Origin: JBGPBY01 sp041481485
GTDB lineage: Bacteria; Acidobacteriota; Terriglobia; 20CM-2-55-15
Direction of reading: 5' to 3'
Assembly: GCA_041481485.1 (NCBI GenBank)
Contig: JBGPBY010000191.1
Span: 1 to 12,084 of the forward strand
DNA: 12,084 bases
Positions within the stretch are counted from its first letter, which is position 1; every line of letters starts with the position of its first letter. The notes below the pieces were generated by a model that was given only the letters and a program-made list of their open reading frames with translations, searched no databases and had not been told where the DNA came from. Positions 6,298 to 12,084 of this stretch are shown in pieces. Made by a program: the position numbers and the translations under genes.

Positions 6298-7397
6298 TTC
6301 TTGAAAACGTGTCGAGGGTCTATCCCGGCGGAGTCAAGGCGGTGGACAACGCCAGCCTCGAGATTCGCGACCGCGAGTTCATGGTTCTGGTCGGTCCGTC
6401 TGGATGTGGCAAATCCACGACATTGCGCATGATTGCAGGGCTGGATGATATCTCCAGCGGAAATATCTATATCGACGGCAGGCGTGTCAACGATCTCGCC
6501 CCAAAGGATCGCGATATTGCGATGGTATTCCAGAACTATGCTCTGTATCCGCACATGACCGCGTTTGAAAACATGGCCTTCGGCTTGACGCTCAGGAAAT
6601 ATTCCAAAACGGAAATCCAGTCGCGAGTCCGCGATGCCGCTCGAATTCTCGGAATCACGGAAGACCAGTTGAAACGGAAACCGAAATCCCTTTCCGGCGG
6701 ACAACGCCAGCGTATCGCCGTTGGCCGCGCCATCGTGCGGCAGCCGAAAGCGTTTCTGTTCGACGAACCGCTATCGAATCTCGATGCCAAAATGCGGGTG
6801 GACATGCGGACCGAGATTTCCAAACTCCATCAGAGGCTGCAGGCCACCATGCTGTATGTCACGCATGACCAGGTAGAAGCAATGACGATGGGCGATCGCA
6901 TCGTCGTCATGAAGGATGGCGTGATGCAGCAGGTCGACGATCCCATGACGCTTTACGACAATCCCCGCAACATGTTCGTCGCCGGATTCATCGGATCGCC
7001 TGCCATGAACTTTTTCCGCGGCTCCATCCAGCAGCGCGAGAACGGTCTCTGCTTTGTCGAAAGCCTGGCCGACGGGAAGAACGGATTCGCAATTGCGCTG
7101 ACGGATAGGTTGCCGGCGGCCCTGACGAGTTATTTGACTCGAAGCGTTGTGTTCGGGATCAGGCCCGAAGATGTCGCGATACCAGAGAACCCGGCATCAC
7201 GATCGGCATGCGCAACCGTGGAGGTGGTCGAACCCATGGGTGCGGAAACTCACATTTATGCAGCGACAGAGAACCATAGTTTTGTGATGCGGCTTCACAC
7301 ACGCCATCGAAACAGTCCAGGCGAAAGAATCGATGTTGCCTTTCAGATGAACAAGTGCCACTTTTTCAATACGGAAACGGAAGAGGTCATCGTTTGA
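6285..7397 (+). CDS. Carbohydrate ABC transporter ATPase (MalK/UgpC/MsmK family)
   Basis: This 370-residue cytoplasmic ATPase powers the importer encoded downstream. All ABC motifs are intact: Walker A GPSGCGKST (37-45), Q-loop Gln83 in VFQNYALYPH, signature LSGGQRQR (136-143), Walker B AFLFDE (156-161), D-loop SNLD (164-167) and the switch His194 in YVTHDQ. From about residue 240 an OB-fold/TOBE region typical of the MalK group follows (GIRPEDVAIP at 291-300), which in relatives contacts regulators and completes the dimer. The length is normal for the family. Translation starts at GTG 6285, with GAGG seven bases upstream. An ATG two bases earlier (6283) is out of frame and ends after four codons. 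It is the first gene of a five-gene operon, 14 bp before the binding-protein gene. Its presence in the operon indicates a dedicated ATPase and not a shared one. Confidence 0.96.
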   Translation: MAGIVLENVSRVYPGGVKAVDNASLEIRDREFMVLVGPSGCGKSTTLRMIAGLDDISSGNIYIDGRRVNDLAPKDRDIAMVFQNYALYPHMTAFENMAFGLTLRKYSKTEIQSRVRDAARILGITEDQLKRKPKSLSGGQRQRIAVGRAIVRQPKAFLFDEPLSNLDAKMRVDMRTEISKLHQRLQATMLYVTHDQVEAMTMGDRIVVMKDGVMQQVDDPMTLYDNPRNMFVAGFIGSPAMNFFRGSIQQRENGLCFVESLADGKNGFAIALTDRLPAALTSYLTRSVVFGIRPEDVAIPENPASRSACATVEVVEPMGAETHIYAATENHSFVMRLHTRHRNSPGERIDVAFQMNKCHFFNTETEEVIV

Positions 7398-7411
7398 AAG
7401 GGAATGATTCG

Positions 7412-8719
7412 ATGCTTGCCCAAATTTCTAAAATCGTGCGCGGTCATAGGCCGCGCCTGCAGTGGCTGCTCGTAACGCTATTGATTGCCGGATGCGGTTC
7501 GTCGGGCAGCAACGGAGGATCCGGACGAAAGTCGATCTCCCTTTGGCACCATCAGACTGCGGGTGCGGGACCTGGACTGATTCAACAGGCTGTGGATCGC
7601 TTCAAGCTGCGTCATCCGGATATCGATGTCGAAGTGTCTTACTTCAACAACGACGCGTACAAAACCAAAATCAAAGTAGCGATGGGCGCCGGAAATGCTC
7701 CTTGTATTTTCCCGACGTGGGGCGGCGGCACGCTTCGCGAATACGTCAAAGCGAATCAGGTCGCCGATCTCACTCCCTACATGTCGAAAGACAAATACAA
7801 AAATCGATTCCTCGATGCATCTTTCACGCAGATCACGTTTGACGGCAAAATCTATGGCGTCCCCATCGAAAACACGAGTCTTGCCGTCATCTTTTACAAC
7901 AAGGCGATATTCCAGAAATTCAACCTCGCTCCGCCACAAACCTACGACGAACTCCTGACGGTGATTCGAACCCTGAAACAAAACGGCATCGCGCCGTTTG
8001 CTTTGGCCAACAAGCCCAAGTGGCCGGGCTCGATGTACTTCATGTATCTGGTAGACCGGATCGGCGGTCCCGAAACCTTCGCGAAGGCTGCAGCTCAAGA
8101 GGGCGCGACATTCGAAGACCCGGTGTTTATCGAGGCGGGCCAGCGCATTCAGGATCTCGTGCGGGAGGGCGCTTTCCAGCAAGGCTTCAACGGCCTGGAC
8201 TTCGATTCCGGCGGGACACGCCAACTTCTATATTCCGGAAAAGCCGCGATGGAATTGATGGGGACCTGGCAAAGCAGCACCATCAAGACCGAAAACCCCG
8301 ATTTTTATAACAACAATCTCGGCTTCTTTCCGTTTCCAGCCATCAAGGAAGGAAAGGGAGATCCCAGGGATATTGTCGGCACCGTGGGCGACAATTTTTA
8401 TGCCATTGCGTCTTCCTGCAAAAATCCCGATGACGCATTCACACTGCTTCAGTACATGATCGACGACACGTCCGTCGATTTGCGTGGAAAGGCCGGGCGC
8501 GTCCCGCCGGTCAAAGGGTTCACGTCCGACGATCCCATGCTCCAGGAGATATTGAAGCTGGTCCAGCAGGCGCCAAACGTGCAACTTTGGTATGACCAGT
8601 ATCTGCCGCCGTCTGTGGCTGAAGTCCACAAGGACACCAGCCAGGCGCTCTTTGCATTGTCGATGACGCCCGAGGAAGCCGCGAAAACTCTCGAGCAGGC
8701 CGCCAGGGACAACAAATAA
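7412..8719 (+). CDS. Carbohydrate ABC transporter substrate-binding lipoprotein (family 1, CUT1)
   Basis: The protein has 435 residues. The ATG at 7412 is preceded by AAAGGGA with 8 bp spacing. An in-frame ATG at 7355 lies inside the ATPase gene and would spoil the signal sequence. Residues 1-27 are a lipoprotein signal peptide with lipobox LIAGC, so mature Cys28 should be lipidated, followed by a Gly/Ser linker. The mature part has the typical type-1 solute-binding layout: SISLWHHQTAG near residue 41, WGGGTLREYV (103-112), GKIYGVPIENTSLAVIFYNKAIF (145-167) and GTVGDNFYAIASSC near 326-339. Aromatic residues likely stack against sugar rings. It should capture an oligosaccharide and deliver it to the two permeases encoded next. 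The positively charged n-region (KIVRGHRPRLQ) is encoded by a palindromic repeat element also found at 42-74, suggesting the signal peptide was partly built from inserted repeat DNA. Confidence 0.94.
   Translation: MLAQISKIVRGHRPRLQWLLVTLLIAGCGSSGSNGGSGRKSISLWHHQTAGAGPGLIQQAVDRFKLRHPDIDVEVSYFNNDAYKTKIKVAMGAGNAPCIFPTWGGGTLREYVKANQVADLTPYMSKDKYKNRFLDASFTQITFDGKIYGVPIENTSLAVIFYNKAIFQKFNLAPPQTYDELLTVIRTLKQNGIAPFALANKPKWPGSMYFMYLVDRIGGPETFAKAAAQEGATFEDPVFIEAGQRIQDLVREGAFQQGFNGLDFDSGGTRQLLYSGKAAMELMGTWQSSTIKTENPDFYNNNLGFFPFPAIKEGKGDPRDIVGTVGDNFYAIASSCKNPDDAFTLLQYMIDDTSVDLRGKAGRVPPVKGFTSDDPMLQEILKLVQQAPNVQLWYDQYLPPSVAEVHKDTSQALFALSMTPEEAAKTLEQAARDNK
7431..7463 (+). repeat. Second copy of the REP-like element, inside the signal-peptide codons
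   Basis: These 33 bases match 42-74 at 31 of 33 positions. The differences are G for A at 7450 and G for A at 7459. The core is an imperfect palindrome, GCGCGGTC then ATA then GGCCGCGC. The element is in frame and encodes K-I-V-R-G-H-R-P-R-L-Q of the binding-protein signal peptide. Both substitutions fall within codons and keep the frame open; at 7450 the G avoids nothing essential (AGA would still be Arg), but at 7459 CTG replaces CTA, which is silent. Confidence 0.8.
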
Positions 8720-8721
8720 TC

Positions 8722-9627
8722 ATGCTGAGTCTTTCGGCGTCTCGCGGGCGGCATGGCGGGCCCATTGTGCCGCTGCTGTTTCTTCTACCCGCATTGTCAT
8801 TGTTGGCCGTGTTTGTACTCTGGCCGATCCTGTCGTCGCTCCAGTTGAGCTTTTATGACTGGAATGGAATCACAGCGAGCCGTTCATTTGCCGGCCTCGC
8901 CAACTGGAAGGCTCTTCTGGCGGACGGAATTTTCTGGAGAGCACTGCGAAACAACATCATCATTGTCATTCTGTCGATCGCCATTCAGATGCCCGTGGCC
9001 ATGGCACTCGCCGTGATGCTCCATCGCGGTGGCAGAACGCTCAAAGTCTTCAAAGTGGTTTATTACTTTCCGATGCTGATGTCGACCGTCGCCATCGGCG
9101 TGCTCTTCAAAGCGGTATACGACCAGCAGTTCGGCGCGATCAATCCGCTCGTGGTTCGTCTTGGCTTTCCTTCACTTGCGCAGGATTGGCTCGGCGATGC
9201 CAATATTGCGCTCTTCTCCTTGATTGTGGTGATTTGTTGGCAGTTCATTCCCTTCTATATGATTCTGTTTCTCGCCCGGCTCATGAGCATTCCCGTCGAA
9301 TTGAGGGAAGCGGCCGCCATTGACGGCGCCTCCGGCAGCCAGTATTTCTGGCGCATCGAACTTCCCCAGATGCGAGGAATCCTGGCAACGGCCATGACCC
9401 TGTCGTTGATTGGTTCTTTGAAGTATTTCGATCTGATCTGGGTGATGACCGAAGGCGGACCATCGCACGCCACGGAGTTGATGGCGACGTACATGTACAA
9501 GCAGGCGTTTTCGTCGTATCGCATGGGATACGGCAGCGCCATCGCCACGGCGATGCTTGCGATTGTCATGATTGCCGCTCTGGTTGCCACTGCGGCCGGA
9601 CAGAGCCGGCGCACGGAGGCCGGATGA
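8722..9627 (+). CDS. Carbohydrate ABC transporter permease 1 (MalF/UgpA type)
   Basis: This 301-residue inner-membrane permease has about six predicted membrane helices. The first is at about 15-40 (PLLFLLPALSLLAVFVLWPI) and the last at about 272-292. The conserved EAA loop that docks on the ATPase is clear: REAAAIDGASGSQYFWRIELP (195-215). The sequence LIWVMTEGGPSHATE (238-252) is characteristic of MalF-type sugar permeases. Length is normal for CUT1 proteins lacking the large periplasmic insert of E. coli MalF. It starts 2 bp after the stop of the binding-protein gene. AGGGA lies 12 bp before the ATG, which is long, so translational coupling may matter. It overlaps the next permease gene by 4 bp. 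It forms the heterodimeric membrane channel with that partner. Confidence 0.95.
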   Translation: MLSLSASRGRHGGPIVPLLFLLPALSLLAVFVLWPILSSLQLSFYDWNGITASRSFAGLANWKALLADGIFWRALRNNIIIVILSIAIQMPVAMALAVMLHRGGRTLKVFKVVYYFPMLMSTVAIGVLFKAVYDQQFGAINPLVVRLGFPSLAQDWLGDANIALFSLIVVICWQFIPFYMILFLARLMSIPVELREAAAIDGASGSQYFWRIELPQMRGILATAMTLSLIGSLKYFDLIWVMTEGGPSHATELMATYMYKQAFSSYRMGYGSAIATAMLAIVMIAALVATAAGQSRRTEAG

Positions 9628-10439
9628 AGCTGCGGGCCGCGCTCCTTCCGATTGCGGCAATCTGGCTGCTGATTGCAGGTCTGCCGTATTACTTCATGGT
9701 TCAGTCTGGATTCAAATCGCAGTTTGAACTGCTTTCGGCGCCCTTCTGGGCCCTGCCGAAAAAATGGACGCTCGAAAACTACCGGACTGTTCTTGCTGGA
9801 TCGTTCCTGCACTCGCTGCTCAACAGCCTGCTGGTGGTTTCGATTTCGGTTTTTCTGATTCTGGTCTGCGCGTCGATGGCCGCATACGCATTTGCACGGA
9901 TTCCATTCCGCCTCAACCGGACGTTGTTTTCCGTTGTTATCGCCGGCCTCGTCATTCCCGTCCACGTGACGCTGATTCCGGTATACCTGCTTACGATAAA
10001 ACTGGGAATTTACGACACACTCTGGGCTCTGATCGGCCCGTACGTCGCATTCAACCTGCCGATTTCGATCTTCATCCTCAGCGAATTCATGCGCGAAATT
10101 CCGCGCGAACTCGAAGAAGCGGCCACAATGGACGGAGCCGGACGGCTTGGAATTTTCTGGCACGTCATCCTTCCGCTGTCGCGTCCGGGACTGGCCACGG
10201 TCGGAATTTATAATGCCGTCGCACTGTGGAATGAATTTGTTTTTGCCTATGTACTCACGTCCAGTCCGGCGCGGCGGACGCTGCCACTGGCGATCTGGGA
10301 TTATCAGGGACAATACGCGGCCAATATTCCGCTGATCATGTCGGTGCTTTCGCTTTCCGCACTGCCGCTGATTCTCATTTACGTCATCGCTCAGGAACGC
10401 GTCACCAGCGGCATGTTGGCCGGAGCGATCAAAGGTTAA
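9624..10439 (+). CDS. Carbohydrate ABC transporter permease 2 (MalG/UgpE type)
   Basis: This 271-residue inner-membrane permease has about six helices, beginning with PIAAIWLLIAGLPYYFMVQSG (9-29). The periplasmic loop FKSQFELLSAPFWALPKKWTLENY is typical of MalG-type subunits. The EAA loop is EEAATMDGAGRLGIFWHVILP (164-184). LWNEFVFAYVLTS (201-213) and the C-terminal QERVTSGMLAGAIKG (257-271) are family hallmarks; the C-terminus normally reaches the ATPase interface. The start codon overlaps the stop of permease 1 (ATGA), indicating tight translational coupling and equal production of the two subunits. The stop is 7 bp before the GH5 gene, which continues the operon. Confidence 0.95.
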   Translation: MKLRAALLPIAAIWLLIAGLPYYFMVQSGFKSQFELLSAPFWALPKKWTLENYRTVLAGSFLHSLLNSLLVVSISVFLILVCASMAAYAFARIPFRLNRTLFSVVIAGLVIPVHVTLIPVYLLTIKLGIYDTLWALIGPYVAFNLPISIFILSEFMREIPRELEEAATMDGAGRLGIFWHVILPLSRPGLATVGIYNAVALWNEFVFAYVLTSSPARRTLPLAIWDYQGQYAANIPLIMSVLSLSALPLILIYVIAQERVTSGMLAGAIKG

Positions 10440-10446
10440 GCTAAAA

Positions 10447-11841
10447 ATGAATCACGATGTACTTCTAACGATTCGCGGCAAGGAACTGGTCAACGCCCGG
10501 GGAGAGACCGTCACGCTTCGCGGATTTGGTCTGGGCGGCTGGATGAACATGGAAAACTTCATCACCGGCTATCCCGGGAATGAGGAAGCCGTGCGCGACG
10601 CCATTCGAGCCGTGCTGGGTGAACAAAAGTACGCGCGCTTCTTTGATGGCTTTCTCGACGCGTTTTTCAGTACGGAAGATGCCGAGTTCATTCAATCTTT
10701 GGGACTGAATCTGCTGAGGCTTCCGGTGAATTATCACCACTTCGAAGACGACATGGAGCCGTTTGTCATCAAGGATTCCGGGTTCCGCTTTCTTGATCGC
10801 GTGATTGAGATGTGTGCCGCTCACGGGATCTACACGATCATTGACCTTCATGCGCTTCCCGGATTTCAGAATCAGCACTGGCATTCCGACAATCCAACCC
10901 ATATTGCCCTTTTCTGGAAACACAAACACTTTCAGGATCGCGTCGTTCATCTTTGGGAAACCATTGCGCGCCGGTACAAGGATAATCCATGGATTGCCGG
11001 ATACAACCTCATCAATGAACCGGCCGACCCGACACGCCAGATATTGATGCCGGTCTATCAGCGTCTACACGATGCGATCCTGGCAATTGATGCCAATCAC
11101 GTTTTGTTCATTGAGGGTAATCGCTATTCGCTGGACTTCGATATGTTCGGCAAGCCCTGGCCGAACGTGGTGTACACCACGCACGACTACGCACTGCCGG
11201 GTTTTATCGACGGCGGACCCTACCCCGGCGTTTCACGAGGGCAATACATCGATCGTGATGCAATCGAAAAGACGTTCCTGGATCGCACCCGATACATGCG
11301 CGAAACCGGCACGCCGATCTGGGTTGGCGAATTTGGACCGGTATATACCGGAAACGCGGAAAACGATGCCGTGCGGCGACGGTTGTTGAAAGATCAACTG
11401 GAGATTTACGCGCGTCATCGTGCGAGCTGGGCGATCTGGACATATAAGGATATCGGACTCCAAGGCGTGGTGTACGCCGCGCCGGATTCGAAGTGGATGC
11501 GACGCATCCGGCCAATATTGGAAAAAAAGGCCCGTCTTGGTGTGGATGCGTGGGGAAGCCGGGATTCGGGGATTCGCCACATCATGGACCCTATTGTGCA
11601 GACGTTTGAAAAAGAGTTCCCGGAATACCAGCCTTTCCCCTTCGGGGCCCACCGCCACATCGATCAGCTGCTGCGCCACATCCTGCTGACGGAACCTTTG
11701 ATCGACGAATTCGCGAAGCTGTTCCGGGACGTGACGGACGCCGAAATTGACGAATTGATGAATTCGTTTCGGTTTGCGAATTGCATTCAGCGAAAGGAAC
11801 TGGCGCAAACATTTCTGGATCTACCGCCGCTACGCGGCTGA
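10447..11841 (+). CDS. Glycoside hydrolase family 5 enzyme, predicted cytoplasmic
   Basis: This 464-residue retaining glycosidase has a TIM-barrel fold. All GH5 hallmark residues are visible: Arg91 (LLRLPVNY), His135 (IIDLHALPG), Asn190-Glu191 (LINEP, acid/base), His246 and Tyr248 (YTTHDY), Glu295 (VGEFGP, nucleophile) and Trp331 (WAIWTYKD). The start RGFGLGGWMNMENF (25-38) recalls exo-beta-glucanase-like GH5 members. No signal peptide or lipobox is present, so it should act in the cytoplasm on sugar taken up by the importer encoded immediately upstream (7-bp gap; AAAGG 11 bp before the ATG). Likely substrates are beta-linked oligosaccharides, but subfamily and linkage cannot be read from sequence. 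A helical C-terminal extension (about 380-464) goes beyond the barrel and is of unknown role. The last residues (DLPPLRG) and the stop are encoded by a palindromic repeat element that recurs at 11889-11912. Confidence 0.92.
   Translation: MNHDVLLTIRGKELVNARGETVTLRGFGLGGWMNMENFITGYPGNEEAVRDAIRAVLGEQKYARFFDGFLDAFFSTEDAEFIQSLGLNLLRLPVNYHHFEDDMEPFVIKDSGFRFLDRVIEMCAAHGIYTIIDLHALPGFQNQHWHSDNPTHIALFWKHKHFQDRVVHLWETIARRYKDNPWIAGYNLINEPADPTRQILMPVYQRLHDAILAIDANHVLFIEGNRYSLDFDMFGKPWPNVVYTTHDYALPGFIDGGPYPGVSRGQYIDRDAIEKTFLDRTRYMRETGTPIWVGEFGPVYTGNAENDAVRRRLLKDQLEIYARHRASWAIWTYKDIGLQGVVYAAPDSKWMRRIRPILEKKARLGVDAWGSRDSGIRHIMDPIVQTFEKEFPEYQPFPFGAHRHIDQLLRHILLTEPLIDEFAKLFRDVTDAEIDELMNSFRFANCIQRKELAQTFLDLPPLRG
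11817..11840 (+). repeat. Palindromic repeat copy A, covering the GH5 stop region
   Basis: This 24-nt unit matches 11889-11912 at 21 of 24 positions. Its core is the hairpin GCCGC/GCGGC (11826-11830 and 11834-11838) with TAC in the loop. It supplies the final codons and all but the last base of the stop codon of the GH5 gene. Confidence 0.65.
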
Positions 11842-11920
11842 AGCCGTTGCGTAGTGATCGCAACCACCAGCTTACGCTGGTGGCTAGAGGACCTGCCGCC
11901 GCTCCGCGGCTGGGACAGGA
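11842..11920. repeat. Mosaic of short hairpins downstream of the operon, with repeat copy B
   Basis: Three structures follow the GH5 stop codon. The first is GTTGCG/CGCAAC (11846-11851 and 11859-11864). The second is CCACCAGC/GCTGGTGG (11864-11871 and 11876-11883, loop TTAC), the strongest hairpin here. The third is copy B of the palindromic repeat (11889-11912), core GCCGC/GCGGC at 11898-11902 and 11906-11910. Together they may act as the operon's transcription end or protect the mRNA 3' end. No T-run follows, so a classical intrinsic terminator is not shown. The sequence looks like nested insertions of small REP-type elements. Confidence 0.6.
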
Positions 11921-11945
11921 TGCGCAGCAGCGGCATTTGTTTCCT

Positions 11946-12084
11946 AACCGCGCTACAGCGGCAGTTCCCCAACCGCGCTGCAGCGGCAGCTCCCCAGCCG
12001 CGCTACAGCGGCAGTTCCCCAGCCCCGCTGCAGCGGCAGTTCCCCAGCCCCGCTGCAGCGGCAGTTCCCCAGCCCCGCTGCAGC
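11946..12084. repeat. 25-bp tandem repeat array with palindromic core, truncated by window end
   Basis: Five complete 25-bp units (11946-11970, 11971-11995, 11996-12020, 12021-12045, 12046-12070) and a partial sixth (12071-12084) lie head to tail without spacers. The unit core reads CGCTACAGCGGCAGTTCCCC or its CTGCAG variant. The two distal complete units are identical and contain the perfect palindrome CCGCTGCAGCGG. Units nearer the operon carry substitutions (AACCGCG, AGCCGCG and AGCCCCG starts; TACAG versus TGCAG; one CAGCTCCCC), a pattern of older proximal and younger distal copies. A degenerate relative appears at about 11921-11945. No reading frame with coding character covers it. Role unknown; the true length is not visible. 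Confidence 0.85.

Noticed and set aside
7355..7411. N-terminal extension of the binding protein from an ATG inside the ATPase gene
   Set aside because: It would place 19 residues before the lipoprotein signal and overlap the ATPase gene. The ATG at 7412 has a good ribosome binding site.
7478..8224. 248-residue minus-strand reading frame within the binding-protein gene
   Set aside because: It is antisense to a gene with lipobox and family motifs, and shows no domain of its own.
9255..10313. 352-residue minus-strand reading frame across the two permeases
   Set aside because: It runs antisense to two clear permease genes, and its composition (rich in Arg, Asn, Gln and Glu) is what the complement of membrane-protein codons gives.
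11946..12084. Possible CRISPR array
   Set aside because: The 25-bp units are directly adjacent with no unique spacers, and no cas gene is present. It is a plain tandem repeat.

Overview
The window most likely comes from a chromosome of an Acidobacteriota-type bacterium (environmental isolate or metagenome bin). The main clue is the secreted protein at 3358-4416, which looks like the VWFA-related family typical of that phylum. Supporting signs are a secreted protein with an SHEIAE motif, many small GC-rich palindromic repeats, and moderate-to-high GC throughout. No tRNA, rRNA, transposase, integrase, phage gene or CRISPR array is visible. The taxonomy is an inference from gene content.

Layout. 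Bases 1-159 are non-coding and carry a cluster of palindromic, REP-like hairpins. On the minus strand, 3024 down to 160 holds a multi-PAS sensor histidine kinase followed by a small exported protein with an internally duplicated 'small beta domain plus glycine-rich hydrophobic segment' design. A 333-bp divergent intergenic region with several short palindromes separates these from two plus-strand genes for exported proteins: a VWFA-like protein (3358-4416) and a protein with a zincin-like HExxE motif (4680-5984). The latter has a leader containing helically phased TGACA repeats and a 43-nt hairpin. A strong hairpin at 6003-6036 closes this block.

From 6285 to 11841 lies a compact plus-strand operon with gene order ATPase, solute-binding lipoprotein, permease 1, permease 2, glycoside hydrolase family 5 (GH5). 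It is preceded by a good sigma70-like promoter (6220-6248). This is a complete MalK/MalE/MalF/MalG-type (CUT1) carbohydrate importer with its own ATPase. The hydrolase has all the expected GH5 active-site residues but no signal peptide. The coherent reading is that an oligosaccharide, perhaps a beta-glucan fragment, is captured by the lipoprotein, imported intact and cleaved in the cytoplasm.

Bases 11842-12084 are a dense set of hairpins followed by a 25-bp tandem repeat array that runs off the window end. The most unusual signal is that palindromic repeat sequence has been incorporated into the coding ends of two operon genes. A 33-nt element seen in non-coding DNA at 42-74 recurs, with two mismatches, as the positively charged start of the binding protein's signal peptide (7431-7463). 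A different element forms the last codons and stop of the GH5 gene and recurs 72 bp downstream.
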